Of a DNA stretch of 64,000 bases, positions 28,968-37,406 are shown in pieces. The notes under the pieces were generated by a model, which was given only the letters and a program-made list of their open reading frames with translations, had not been told where the DNA came from and searched no databases. The stretch covers positions 1,426,001-1,490,000 of the forward strand of contig NZ_CP016286.1 of assembly GCF_001679785.1 (NCBI RefSeq), in the 5' to 3' direction. Made by a program: the position numbers and the translations under genes. Position 1 is the first letter of the stretch; each line of letters begins with the position of its first letter. This DNA is from Rhizobium leguminosarum. GTDB lineage: Bacteria > Pseudomonadota > Alphaproteobacteria > Rhizobiales > Rhizobiaceae.

Positions 28968-29501
28968 TTAGAGGGTGCCGGGTCGTCCGCTGGTGGTCGA
29001 TTGACTTGCAGAAGACAAAAAGCTCTCTTCGGCGGTGGGTACTCTTCCCTCGGGTGTCAGGTCGTCCACCGCTTTGGGAAGATCGCGCTTTAGGCGTCCC
29101 AGAATCTCTTCATGCGAAAGGCCGGTACTGGCCGCGATCTCGTTGAGAACGTCCGGTCCCAGTGCTTCCGCGAGCTGGCCGTCATCAATGTCCGCATTCG
29201 GACCGGGTTTTACCCACGACTCCGCCTTGTCACCGTGACCATTCTGCTGAAACGTCTTCAGCAGATCGCCCAGACCGCCGCTGACGACGCTTCCGGACGT
29301 CAGCCCGCCGAGAAGTCCGCCGAGACCACCCGAGCCGGTCAGTCCGCCAAGAAGGCCGCCAAGCCCGCCGGGCTGCTGGTTTCCCGCGCCGGCCTGCTGA
29401 GGGTTCTGAATGCCCCGTAGGAGCTCTCCGATCTTGTCTCTGTTTTGGTAGCCGGCAACGGCAAGGACGGCGAGAAGCGCCTTCAATTGACCGCTCATCA
29501 T
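28968..29501 (-). CDS. DUF937 (YidB-like) protein
   Basis: The 177-residue product starts at ATG 29501 behind AGGAGG. The N-terminal part has KIGELLRGI followed by glycine-rich GGLGGLLGGL repeats, then a C-terminal domain with VLNEIAASTGLSHEEILGRLKRDLPKAVD, cut as ASTGLSHEEIL and LPKAVDDLTPEG, the hallmark of DUF937/YidB proteins. The function is unknown in general. It is convergent with the winged-helix/TPR gene. Confidence 0.85.
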   Translation of the reverse strand: MMSGQLKALLAVLAVAGYQNRDKIGELLRGIQNPQQAGAGNQQPGGLGGLLGGLTGSGGLGGLLGGLTSGSVVSGGLGDLLKTFQQNGHGDKAESWVKPGPNADIDDGQLAEALGPDVLNEIAASTGLSHEEILGRLKRDLPKAVDDLTPEGRVPTAEESFLSSASQSTTSGRPGTL

Positions 29502-29674
29502 GATGAATCCTCCTATGGTGCTCAAAGGTGCACGCGACCCAAAGCAGAGCGCTGCATGGGCAGCAATGTCCAGAGGGGCCAAAGGTTCCGCCGCTTTGAA
29601 AACAAGGCGTAGGGCTGGAATCCTTCGACGACCTCGAAGGCCCGGCCGTCTCGTCTTATTTGCTCACGCCGCGG

Positions 29675-30016
29675 TCAGATTTCCGGGCAGCCGCGCCGGT
29701 TTGCGAAGGTTATTCTTTCCGGTCCACGGCGCGTCATCCCTTGCACGACTATACTGCGGGGAGACATGCGTACGATCTGTGCTCTGCGAAGTCCTTCGCT
29801 GCGTGCGATGTCGAGAGCATCATCCGGGTCGCAGCCTCGCGGTCCGCGCCGGCCATATCCGTCATATCGGTCACGGTCGCGATCACGGTCGTAAACGCCG
29901 ACGCCACCGGGGCCGATCCGCAACTCTAAGTCCTGCGCGGCCGCGATCGTCGGCGAGATCGTCAACCCGCTTATCGCGGCCAAGCCGACCAGTACGAACT
30001 GAAGAGTTTTCCGCAT
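29675..30016 (-). CDS. Small secreted protein with Asp/Arg-rich segment
   Basis: The 113-residue product starts at ATG 30016 with GGAGGA upstream. It has a clear signal peptide (FVLVGLAAISGLTISPTIAAAQ). The mature part contains a YDRDRDRDRYD stretch and the conserved-looking GCDPDDALDIARSEGLRRAQI, then VVQGMTRRGPERITFANRRGCPEI, with two cysteines that could form a disulfide. I have seen this arrangement in small periplasmic proteins of Rhizobiales, where it is unnamed. The function is unknown. Confidence 0.72.
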   Translation of the reverse strand: MRKTLQFVLVGLAAISGLTISPTIAAAQDLELRIGPGGVGVYDRDRDRDRYDGYGRRGPRGCDPDDALDIARSEGLRRAQIVRMSPRSIVVQGMTRRGPERITFANRRGCPEI

Positions 30017-30128
30017 GAGTTCCTCCCATGGTTCTATGTTTATATAAATGACAACATCGCCATGCGAGATTTGTTCCTTGAGATAAGAGGAGTCGGTGCG
30101 GGCACCCAACTTGTAATTCGTCTCATGG

Positions 30129-30168
30129 AAAGCGCGTCACATGTATCCAATTCGATGCGACGCGCTTT
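30129..30168. repeat. Inverted repeat, possible rhizobial intergenic element
   Basis: The 10-bp arms AAAGCGCGTC and GACGCGCTTT are perfect and separated by 20 bases. It lies between the small secreted protein gene and the peroxiredoxin remnant. It may be an element remnant. Confidence 0.5.
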
Positions 30169-30176
30169 AAGGATCA

Positions 30177-30350
30177 TTCGCTTCAACAGCCATGTTCGAC
30201 GCTGCCGACATCACCTCCCGTGGGGAGGGACTGCCGAATATATATGGCAGCCATCCGCCTCGACTTCGGTGAAACACCAGCGCACGACACCATCCGATCG
30301 AGCAGGAATTCGCCTGCGGGCTGGCCTTCGCCGATGGCAATCACGCAGCG
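30177..30350 (-). pseudogene. Decayed copy of the 3' end of the peroxiredoxin gene
   Basis: From ATTCGCTTCAA onward this DNA aligns with 38031-38205, which is the 3' end of the peroxiredoxin gene 38035-38715 plus a few bases beyond its stop. By eye the match is about 85%, with long identical runs such as CATGTTCGACGCTGCCGACA and GAAACACCAGCGCACGAC. A 1-bp and a 2-bp indel break the frame, and there is no start. Both copies lie on the minus strand, so they form direct repeats around the copper island (about 30.35-38.03 kb). Confidence 0.88.
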
Positions 30351-30440
30351 TCGTTCGGCGGCAACCGGTCGATCAGTCTCAGTCTAGTTCCGCTCCGGGT
30401 TCTTGATCGCCGCCCGGTTCTGGCCTGATCGATCGCAACG

Positions 30441-30902
30441 TCAGCCCTTCCGGGGACGGACCTCCTTGAACACGTATGGCGCTTCGGTCCCTGACGGGAT
30501 CGCATACACGTCATACGACGCCTGCGGGTCGTCGCCCATTCCCAACGAGCCGGACGGCATGCCCGGCACGGCCAGCCCTCGGACCGGCGGCCGCTCCCGC
30601 AAAAGGCGCTGGACGGCCTCGAGCGGCACATGTCCCTCGAGGTAGTATTCCTCGACGACGGCGGTGTGGCATCCCTGCAGGTCGGCCGGCACGCCCAACC
30701 GCGCCTTGACCGCTGAAAGGTCGTCGGTGTCGCGAGCGTCGAGGGAAAATCCTGCTGCCGCCATCGCCTGCGACCATTCATGACAGCAGCCACAGTTTGG
30801 ATCCTTGTAGACCGTCATCTTTGCCGGCGCGGCGGCGCGTGTCCCGCCGCCAAGAAACGCCAGGGCGGATGCCGCCATCGTAATGAAGCTTCTCCTGTAC
30901 AT
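30441..30902 (-). CDS. DUF411 metal-binding protein, exported
   Basis: The 153-residue product starts at ATG 30902 (GGAG seven bases upstream). The N-terminus YRRSFITMAASALAFLGGG is a signal peptide with a twin-arginine-like start. The mature protein opens with TVYKDPNCGCCHEW, the CxCC metal-binding motif of DUF411, and continues GHVPLEAVQRLL and GLAVPGMPSGSLGM, all typical. DUF411 genes are commonly found next to copper-resistance genes. It is the last gene of the leftward copper cluster. Confidence 0.88.
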   Translation of the reverse strand: MYRRSFITMAASALAFLGGGTRAAAPAKMTVYKDPNCGCCHEWSQAMAAAGFSLDARDTDDLSAVKARLGVPADLQGCHTAVVEEYYLEGHVPLEAVQRLLRERPPVRGLAVPGMPSGSLGMGDDPQASYDVYAIPSGTEAPYVFKEVRPRKG

Positions 30903-30958
30903 CGTCTCCACTCCTTGATGTCCTGCCGCCCGGATCGAGACCGGGCGGCAGGAGCCCA

Positions 30959-31246
30959 CTATTTTACTTCGGTGACGGTCAGCTTGCCATTCACACGTTC
31001 GGCGACGAATTCGATCTTCGAACCTTCCTTCATCCTTTCGAGCAGAGCTGGGTCTTCGACCCGGAAAACCATCGTCATCGCAGGCATGTCGAGGCTCTTC
31101 AGGTCCTCATGCTTGATGGTCACCTTGTTCGCTTTGGCGTCGACCTTGTTGACGACACCCTTGGTGAATTCCTGGGCGAACGCACCGAAGGCCACGCCGG
31201 CAGAGAGCAGGGCGGCCACGCTGATTTTGATCATGGCATTTTTCAT
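30959..31246 (-). CDS. CusF/CopK-like periplasmic copper-binding protein
   Basis: The 95-residue product starts at ATG 31246 with AAGGAG upstream (a GTG two codons earlier is also open). It has a signal peptide ending FGAFA and a small OB-type domain. The sequence IKHEDLKSLDMPAMTMVFRV matches the CusF copper site, where a His, two Mets and an aromatic bind Cu(I)/Ag(I); here the aromatic position is Leu or Phe nearby, so affinity may differ. It would ferry copper to an efflux complex or to the oxidase encoded upstream. Confidence 0.88.
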   Translation of the reverse strand: MKNAMIKISVAALLSAGVAFGAFAQEFTKGVVNKVDAKANKVTIKHEDLKSLDMPAMTMVFRVEDPALLERMKEGSKIEFVAERVNGKLTVTEVK

Positions 31247-31267
31247 GTTCACAACTCCTTTTGCGGA

Positions 31268-31747
31268 TTACTTCCCAGCGACGGTGACGTCGCCGTGCAT
31301 GCCTGCTTCATAGTGACCGGGGATCAGGCAGGCGAACTTGAACTCGCCATCGGTGGTGAACTTCCAGACGATCTCGCCGGATTGACCGGCCGGAAGTCGG
31401 ATCGAATTCGGATCGTCGTGTTCCATCTCCGGAAACTTCTCCATGACCTTCTTGTGCTCCAGAATCTTGTCTTCCTGATCGAGCACGAATTCGTGGTCGA
31501 TCGTTCCGGCATTCTTGATCGCGATGTTGACCGTCTGCCCCTTACGGACGTTGAAGACAGCGGGCGTGAACAGCATCTTCCCGTCGTCGGTTTCCTTCAT
31601 CGTGACGCGGATCGTCTGCGTTGCCTTGGCTTTATCGCCAGGTTCGCCAATGGCCATTTTTTCACCGTGACCGCCAGCGTGATTGCCGGTAGCCAGGGCA
31701 GGCGATGCGAGGGCGACCAGCGCCAGTGCCAATACATAATTCTTCAT
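31268..31747 (-). CDS. Exported cupredoxin (type 1 copper protein)
   Basis: The 159-residue product has a signal peptide ending SPALA and a His-rich start (GNHAGGHGEK). The cupredoxin domain has all four type 1 ligands in order: His85 (TIDHEF), Cys140, His145 and Met150 in ACLIPGHYEAGM. It may shuttle electrons or copper in the periplasm. It is 21 bp from the CusF-like gene and 34 bp from the multicopper oxidase gene, on the same strand, so the three form one operon. Confidence 0.92.
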   Translation of the reverse strand: MKNYVLALALVALASPALATGNHAGGHGEKMAIGEPGDKAKATQTIRVTMKETDDGKMLFTPAVFNVRKGQTVNIAIKNAGTIDHEFVLDQEDKILEHKKVMEKFPEMEHDDPNSIRLPAGQSGEIVWKFTTDGEFKFACLIPGHYEAGMHGDVTVAGK

Positions 31748-31781
31748 GCGTAAATCCTTTTTTGGATGTGGAGGTTGAGCC

Positions 31782-33128
31782 TCAGCCGTTTTTCGGTTTC
31801 GGCGTGATTTGCGTTTTCGCGTCTTTGGCCTTGGTCGCGTCCGGCAATTCGCCAGTCCATTCCCAAGCCTGGGTCCCGGGTGGGTTTTCGTACCAACCCG
31901 GATCGGAGTAATCGTCTGCCGAGATGCCCTCGCGGACCTTCACGACTGAGAACATGCCGCCCATTTCGATGGGGCCGTGCGGCCCCCAGCCGGTCATCAT
32001 CGGAATGGTGTTCTCGGGAATGGGCATTTCCATTTCGCCCATGTCGGCCATGCCCTTGGTGCCCATGGGCATGTATTCCGGCTGCAGCTTCTTGATCTTT
32101 TCGGCGACCTTCGACTTGTCGGCTCCGATGAAGGTCGGGATGTCGTGACCCATCGCGTTCATCGTGTGGTGCGACTTGTGGCAGTGGATTGCCCAGTCGC
32201 CGAGATACTTGGCGTCGAACTCGTAGGCACGCATCGCGCCGACGGGGATGTCGATGCTCACCTCCGGCCATCGCGCTTCCGGCCGCACCCAGCCACCGTC
32301 GGTGCAGGTCACCTCGAAATCGTAGCCATGCATGTGAATCGGATGGTTCGTCATGGTCAGGTTCCCAACGCGAACCCGCACCCTGTCATTCCTGGAGACG
32401 ACGAGGGGGCTGATGTCCGGAAACACGCGGCTGTTCCAGCACCACATGTTGAAATCGGTCATCTCCATGATCCGGGGCACATACGAGCCAGGATCGATGT
32501 CGTAGGCGTTGAGCAGGAAGACGAAGTCCCGGTCGACCGGCATGAACTTCGGGTCTTTGGGATGGATGATGAACATGCCCATCATGCCCATGGCCATCTG
32601 CACCATCTCGTCGGAATGCGGGTGGTACATGAAGGTGCCGGATTTCACGAGATCGAATTCGTAGACGAAGGTCTTGCCGACGGGGATATGCGGCTGCGTC
32701 AGGCCGCCGACGCCGTCCATGCCGGATGGCAAGATCATGCCGTGCCAGTGGATCGTCGTGTGCTCCGGCAGCTTGTTGGTGACGAAGATGCGGACGCGAT
32801 CGCCCTCGACAGCCTCGATCGTCGGTCCCGGTGATTGTCCGTTGTAGCCCCACAGATAGGCGGTCATGCCGTCCGCCATCTCGCGTTCGACCGGTTCGGC
32901 GACCAGGTGGAACTCCTTAACGCCATTGTTCATCCTGTGCGGCAGGGTCCAGCCGTTGAGGGTGACCACGGGCTGATAGTCCGGACCCGAGGCAGGGTGG
33001 AGTGGTGGCTGCATGTCCGCCGATTCCATGGTCGGTGCGTCGGGCAGGCCCATCGCCGACGTCTTCGTCCAAGCGGCTGTGGTGAGCAGAGCGGCGCTGG
33101 CTCCAAAAAGTTGTCGTCTGTTGAACAT
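31782..33128 (-). CDS. Multicopper oxidase, CopA/CueO-like
   Basis: The 448-residue product begins at ATG 33128 (AAAGGACACACC upstream). The N-terminus FNRRQLFGASAALLTTAAW is a Tat-type signal. All copper-site motifs are there: HWHG, HPHSD, HPIHMHG and HCHKSHH. The middle motif HCH gives the Cys ligand of the type 1 site. A Met-rich stretch near the C-terminus (MPMGTKGMADMGEMEMPIPE) may bind Cu(I). The enzyme probably oxidises periplasmic Cu(I) or a related substrate. It is shorter than CueO/PcoA. A TolC-type gene lies 13 bp upstream. Confidence 0.92.
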   Translation of the reverse strand: MFNRRQLFGASAALLTTAAWTKTSAMGLPDAPTMESADMQPPLHPASGPDYQPVVTLNGWTLPHRMNNGVKEFHLVAEPVEREMADGMTAYLWGYNGQSPGPTIEAVEGDRVRIFVTNKLPEHTTIHWHGMILPSGMDGVGGLTQPHIPVGKTFVYEFDLVKSGTFMYHPHSDEMVQMAMGMMGMFIIHPKDPKFMPVDRDFVFLLNAYDIDPGSYVPRIMEMTDFNMWCWNSRVFPDISPLVVSRNDRVRVRVGNLTMTNHPIHMHGYDFEVTCTDGGWVRPEARWPEVSIDIPVGAMRAYEFDAKYLGDWAIHCHKSHHTMNAMGHDIPTFIGADKSKVAEKIKKLQPEYMPMGTKGMADMGEMEMPIPENTIPMMTGWGPHGPIEMGGMFSVVKVREGISADDYSDPGWYENPPGTQAWEWTGELPDATKAKDAKTQITPKPKNG

Positions 33129-33141
33129 GGTGTGTCCTTTC

Positions 33142-34608
33142 TCAATGACCGCCGCCAGCACTGCTTTCGGAAGCAGCGGCGACCTCGGTCTCTGCCGACG
33201 CCTTCGTCGCGCCGCCGCCGTAGATCGCAGGCGCCAGATCGGCTTCGGCCAGCCAGAAATCTCGCTTCGCGTTGACGGAGAGCAGGATGGAGTTGATCTT
33301 GTCGCGGGTGTCTGTCAGCAGCTCGAAGGTGTTCGATATCATGCCGTTGTAGGTCAGCAGGGATTCCTCCTCGACCTTGGTGCGCAGCGGCACGACGCTA
33401 TTCCGGTAATGCCGGGCGATGTCGTAGTTCGAGCGGTAAGCCTCGTAGGCGGAGCGTGCTTCCGAACGGACGTTGACGGCTTTCTCCGCCAAGAGGTTCG
33501 CCGCCCGCATGTAGGCCAGCTCGGACTTGCGCATCCGGGCCTTGCCGGTGTCGAAGATCGGGATGGCGAACTCAAGCTCGACCTGCGCAGTGGTTCGCGT
33601 TTTCGTCTCGTCGTCCTCGATTTCGCGTTCCGTTTCGAAACCGGTCAGGATTTCGAGGTCGGTCACATAGCGCGTCGCCTCGGTGAGGCCGTAGGACTTC
33701 GCCGTGGCCTCAAGGTCGAGCTTGGCGATCTGTAGATCGATGCGGTTCCTGAGAGTTTCGGCCTCGATGGTATCGCGTCTGATGACGGACTTGGGGAGCG
33801 GCGGCAGGCTGTTCGGGACCTGGTAATCCAGATCGGAGCCCCAGAGGCCCATCAGTCGCGTCAGCTCCTCCTTGGCAAGACGGGCGGACAGGCGGGCCTT
33901 CGCCGTTTCTCCGGCGAGTTCGGCGACGAAGACATGCTCACGGGCTTGAGCGCCCTTGGCCATAGCGCCGGTCTCGCCAAGCTTCTCCGCGAGTTCCGAG
34001 GCTGCGTCGGCGGTCGCCTGGGCACGCTGGAGCTGCCCGACGGTCTCCCATGACGCCACCGCGCCGATCCAGGCGCGCCGGGTGTCGGCGGCGACCTGAA
34101 GTGTCTTCACCGCCGCGGTCAATTGCGCCTGCCGGAAGCGGGTGTCGGCGATCGCCATGTCCCTGTTCTTCGTGGCGAGCGCCAGGATGTTCGTCGCAAT
34201 CATTCCTTCGATCGTCTTGAACGCCTCCAGGCCCGGCGCGCCCATGCCGGTAGTGCCGATGGAGACGATCGGGTTGAGGAACATCGTCGACTGCCAGGCG
34301 TCGGCGGCGCTGTCGCCGAGATCGGCATAGGCGGCCTGCAGTCCCTTGTTGTTGAGCAGCGCGATCTGGACCGCTGTCTCGACGTCAAGAGGCTTCGTTC
34401 GAGCAAGCAGGCTTTTGACCTGCGCGGCCGCCGATCGGGCCTGGTTCTGGTTCTGGATCCAGACGGTCTCTTTCGCCGTGACGGTGGCGGTCTTGTTGGC
34501 AACGGAGGTGAAGCCCGCCTCTTTGCGGGAATACTCGGCGCCTGTAACGCAGCCGCTCAAGGCGAGTGGAAATGCCAGCGCCAAGATCAGTTTTCTGGTG
34601 CAGATCAT
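33142..34608 (-). CDS. Outer-membrane efflux protein (TolC/CusC family), lipoprotein
   Basis: The 488-residue product starts at ATG 34608 (GGAG ten bases upstream). Its signal peptide ends in the lipobox LALSGC, so it is probably a lipid-anchored outer-membrane channel as in CusC. The body is helical with the two-repeat pattern of the family (LDVETAVQIALLNNKGLQAAYAD and YMRAANLLAEKAVNVRSEARSAY, both cut to their recognisable parts). No matching inner-membrane RND pump or adaptor gene is present in this island. Its start overlaps the stop of the small lipoprotein gene upstream by four bases. Confidence 0.9.
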   Translation of the reverse strand: MICTRKLILALAFPLALSGCVTGAEYSRKEAGFTSVANKTATVTAKETVWIQNQNQARSAAAQVKSLLARTKPLDVETAVQIALLNNKGLQAAYADLGDSAADAWQSTMFLNPIVSIGTTGMGAPGLEAFKTIEGMIATNILALATKNRDMAIADTRFRQAQLTAAVKTLQVAADTRRAWIGAVASWETVGQLQRAQATADAASELAEKLGETGAMAKGAQAREHVFVAELAGETAKARLSARLAKEELTRLMGLWGSDLDYQVPNSLPPLPKSVIRRDTIEAETLRNRIDLQIAKLDLEATAKSYGLTEATRYVTDLEILTGFETEREIEDDETKTRTTAQVELEFAIPIFDTGKARMRKSELAYMRAANLLAEKAVNVRSEARSAYEAYRSNYDIARHYRNSVVPLRTKVEEESLLTYNGMISNTFELLTDTRDKINSILLSVNAKRDFWLAEADLAPAIYGGGATKASAETEVAAASESSAGGGH

Positions 34609-34832
34609 GAGTCGTCTCCATTCATGGGAGACTGCAGATCGTTCTGTCTGCGCCAGGGCTTGGGATCGACCGGCTGCCGGGCGACGTAGCCTGCGATCGG
34701 CGACCTGTATGCCGCCGGAGGTGCGGACGGCTGGTCGACCGCGGTGGGCAACGCCACCACGTCGGGAGGAAGTGTGGATGCGCAGCCGCCGACGATAAGC
34801 GGCAGCCCCACCACGAAAAGCGAGGGTTTCAT
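34605..34832 (-). CDS. Small lipoprotein in the copper operon
   Basis: The 75-residue product has an N-terminal signal with lipobox IVGGC and a Pro/Ala-rich mature part (VDQPSAPPAAYRSPIAGY). Its stop codon overlaps the start of the efflux-protein gene (ATGA), so they are coupled. No domain is recognised. It is the first gene of the leftward oxidase-cupredoxin-CusF run. Confidence 0.75.
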   Translation of the reverse strand: MKPSLFVVGLPLIVGGCASTLPPDVVALPTAVDQPSAPPAAYRSPIAGYVARQPVDPKPWRRQNDLQSPMNGDDS

Positions 34833-34925
34833 TATGAAATTTCCGAATAGGAGATAGCCTACAAGGCGCTCGCCCGGAAGCAGGCAAGCGTCCGACTAGA
34901 CCCGATCAAACGGGTAGGTCTCTAT

Positions 34926-35330
34926 TCAGATATTCGGGGGACGGTGGAGGGGCGGCAGCTCGCCAAGGGTCGTCCGGTCGTCGATGAACTGCCGGATCGA
35001 GGTTAAGACGGGTCGGCCGACATCCTGGCCTTCACACATGATGCCGAGCCCGCCACAGAAATCCTTGCAGCATTCTGGCTTGACAGGCTTCGATACGCCA
35101 TCTGCGTCATCACTGACGTCGCCCCGGGAATGGTCATGGACAGCCATCTTCGTCATGTCATGGCCATCATGATGCTGCATTGCATCCGCCTCGGACAGTA
35201 TCGCTGCCGCCTCGGGGAAGGAGGAGCCATGCATGGCGGCGCTGGCGTTCGACAGCGAGTACCCCGCCAGTGATACGATGATCACCAGCCGCATCATCAC
35301 GAGCAACCTGCTCATTGCGATTCGGTACAT
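34926..35330 (-). CDS. Exported Cys/His-rich protein, likely metal-related
   Basis: The start is uncertain (ATG 35330, or 35339 closer to GAGGAG). The product, about 134 residues, has a membrane or signal segment (LLVMMRLVIIVSLAGYS), a His-rich stretch (MQHHDGHDMTKMAVHDHS) and a Cys cluster (ECCKDFCGGLGIMC) and ends PPLHRPP. The layout is the same as that of the protein encoded at 36147-36479 (CC...CC cluster, Pro-rich end), so they may be distant paralogues of the DUF2946 type. Metal binding is likely from composition. Confidence 0.7.
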   Translation of the reverse strand: MYRIAMSRLLVMMRLVIIVSLAGYSLSNASAAMHGSSFPEAAAILSEADAMQHHDGHDMTKMAVHDHSRGDVSDDADGVSKPVKPECCKDFCGGLGIMCEGQDVGRPVLTSIRQFIDDRTTLGELPPLHRPPNI

Positions 35331-35491
35331 CTTGCCCATGCTCCTCGAACTACATGAAAAGCAGCTCGATTTCAATTGCGACTCATCTGTCGTCGATGTT
35401 CGCGTCCTTTATGTGGCACGGAACCGCTTACCGTTCAGATCCTGGATTCTCAGCCAAGACCGGCCGCTACGTCGTGCTGATGTTCGCGACG

Positions 35492-35995
35492 TTACAGATC
35501 CTCGGCTGACCGCTTCCGGCGCGGGAACACCATCCGGTCGACCATCTCGTCACGGGCGACGACCGTGTGCCAAATCGCCGCCGCGAGATGCAGCGTCACC
35601 ATCGCCAGGATTATCCTCGATCCGACGACGTGGTACGGCGCAATCCCGAACCAGAAGTAGCTAGCGACGACGCCCATGCAGGCCTGCCCAATAATCGCGG
35701 CGTAGAAGGCGTGGTGAAGCGCCGCGGCTGCTCGCTCACTCCATGAGCTGGGTGCGCTGGTTTCGGAGGGCTGAAGAAGACGAAGAACCAGCCGCAGGCC
35801 CATCAGCAGGCCGATCGCCATTCCCGCGTAGTTGTGGAGATGGTGCTGGACGACGTCCCAATACGCCGGAGTCATGCTCATGTGGACGGCGTGGTGGGTT
35901 CTCTCGATGCTGCCGCCCGTCAGATACTGGACCGGCACCAGGAGGGCGATCAGCCAGTGAAGTCCTATCTGGGCCAGCGAATAGCCAGGTTTCAT
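35492..35995 (-). CDS. Cytochrome b561
   Basis: The 167-residue product has four hydrophobic segments and the His ligands of di-heme b561: His13 (QIGLHWLIALL), His~52 (HHLHNYAGMAIGLLMG), and later HLAAAIWHT. This is the small bacterial type that moves electrons from quinol to periplasmic acceptors. It lies between the Cys-rich protein gene (to the left) and the divergent exported-protein gene at 36147. In a copper island it may help with redox balance or supply electrons to the cytochrome c' encoded nearby. Confidence 0.9.
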   Translation of the reverse strand: MKPGYSLAQIGLHWLIALLVPVQYLTGGSIERTHHAVHMSMTPAYWDVVQHHLHNYAGMAIGLLMGLRLVLRLLQPSETSAPSSWSERAAAALHHAFYAAIIGQACMGVVASYFWFGIAPYHVVGSRIILAMVTLHLAAAIWHTVVARDEMVDRMVFPRRKRSAEDL

Positions 35996-36146
35996 CGAAT
36001 TGTTCCGAGCGAGAGGCGCAGACTAGCCGGCGACGGTTAATGCTTCCTCATCGGCCGTTGCCAAAACGCAAGGCCGCCACAGATCACTGGTACTGTGGAA
36101 CATTGCGGCTGCCGCACAGTTCGGCGCCGGAAGGGAACCCAGCCGA

Positions 36147-36479
36147 ATGAGACTTGGAAGCATCTTCCGCTACGCTCGGCTTTTGGTCGTCGCTCTCCTG
36201 GTGGCGGCGAATCCTTTCGGCATGGCCGCGGCGCCGAGCACCCTTCAAAGCCAGCACTGTGCAGTGGTGGGGGAGCGTGATCACCATGCGGGGCATGCCT
36301 ACGCCATGCAGGCCGCCGGGTGCTGTTCGGCGATGCACTGCTGTCCGATCCTTGCGGAAGTTGCCAAGGTCGCGGCTCCGCGCTTCGAACCGGGGAGGCA
36401 TGAACGGACGGAGCCCGTCGACAGGCCGCTCCTGCTGATCCGTTCGATCGATCCGCCGCCCCGATTTCAGGCGGGCTGA
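36147..36479 (+). CDS. Exported Cys/His-rich protein (DUF2946-like)
   Basis: The 110-residue product has a signal peptide (RYARLLVVALLVAANPFGMAA) and a Cys/His-rich mature part (HCAVVGERDHHAGHAYAM, AGCCSAMHCCPIL). It ends RSIDPPPRFQAG, the Pro-rich end often seen in DUF2946 proteins of copper loci. It opens the rightward half of the island. The ribosome site is weak. Confidence 0.68.
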   Translation: MRLGSIFRYARLLVVALLVAANPFGMAAAPSTLQSQHCAVVGERDHHAGHAYAMQAAGCCSAMHCCPILAEVAKVAAPRFEPGRHERTEPVDRPLLLIRSIDPPPRFQAG

Positions 36480-36518
36480 AACGGACCAAAACAATCAACC
36501 AGATTTTGGAGATCGAAC

Positions 36519-36950
36519 ATGAAGACGTTCACCAAGCTTGCCTTGTGCACGGCAGTCGCTGCCGGCTTTGCAATCCTGCCGTCGGCGGTTTCCGCCCAGT
36601 CGACGATGGCCTATCCGGAAAAATGCAAGTCCGAAGACATGGACATGTCGAAGGCGGACATGCCTTCGGACGGCATGCCGATGGGCGACATGACGGACTA
36701 CCAGAAGGCGTCGATGGACGGCATGAAGGGCATGCACATGAACATGATGCAGGGGATGATGAAGAAGGACGCCGACGTCTCCTTCGTCTGCGGCATGATT
36801 GCCCACCATATGGGCGCGATCAGCATGTCGGAGGTCGAACTCAAGCACGGCGACAATGAAGAGGCCAAGCAGATGGCACAGAAGGTCATCGAAGCTCAGA
36901 AAAAGGAGATCGAAGAGATGTCCAAGTGGGTGGACAAGGAAGTCAAATAG
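36519..36950 (+). CDS. DUF305 family copper-binding protein, exported
   Basis: The 143-residue product has a signal peptide ending VSAQ, then a Met-rich region (MDMSKADMPSDGMPMGDM) and a ferritin-like helical domain with MKGMHMNMMQGMMK and CGMIAHHMGAISMSEVEL. The HxMGAI/MxxxEL pattern is the DUF305 signature, as in the cyanobacterial copper protein CopM. It probably binds Cu(I) in the periplasm. The Csp-like gene follows after 11 bp. Confidence 0.9.
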   Translation: MKTFTKLALCTAVAAGFAILPSAVSAQSTMAYPEKCKSEDMDMSKADMPSDGMPMGDMTDYQKASMDGMKGMHMNMMQGMMKKDADVSFVCGMIAHHMGAISMSEVELKHGDNEEAKQMAQKVIEAQKKEIEEMSKWVDKEVK

Positions 36951-36961
36951 GAGATTGCGCC

Positions 36962-37294
36962 ATGCACCACATGTCGACTGAAATGAAAGCCTGCATCGAC
37001 AATTGCCTCGCCTGCTACAGCGAATGCCTGTCGATGGCCATGGGACATTGCCTGGAACTGGGCGGGGAGCACACCAAGCCTCCGCACTTCAAGCTGATGA
37101 TGGCATGCGCGGAGATTTGCCGGACCTCAGCGCACTTCATGCTGATCGGCTCGGAGCACCACAAGCACGTCTGCCGGGAATGCGCGGAAATCTGCGGCCA
37201 GTGCGCCGAAGACTGCGAGCGGGTGGGCGACATGCAAAGCTGCGTCGACGCCTGCCGCCGTTGCGCCGATAGCTGCCGCAAGATGGCGGCGTGA
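36962..37294 (+). CDS. Cys-rich four-helix copper-storage-type protein (Csp/DUF326-like)
   Basis: The 110-residue product starts at ATG 36962 (GGAGATTGCGCC upstream). It contains 16 cysteines spaced as CxxxC and CxxxCxxC along amphipathic helices (ACIDNCLACYSEC, CRECAEICGQCAEDC, CVDACRRCADSC). This is the pattern of Csp proteins, in which Cys line the core of a four-helix bundle and store many Cu(I). There is no signal peptide, so it is cytosolic (Csp3-like). It lies between the DUF305 and cytochrome c' genes on the same strand. Confidence 0.9.
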   Translation: MHHMSTEMKACIDNCLACYSECLSMAMGHCLELGGEHTKPPHFKLMMACAEICRTSAHFMLIGSEHHKHVCRECAEICGQCAEDCERVGDMQSCVDACRRCADSCRKMAA

Positions 37295-37406
37295 TCGGGG
37301 AGGGCGGTGTCCGTTCGCCCTCTTCCTGCCCAGATGAGAACGGATATCCGGTGAAGCGACGGATATCCGAAGCAAGTGGCATGGCCCGGTTTGGAATGCA
37401 GCGTTT

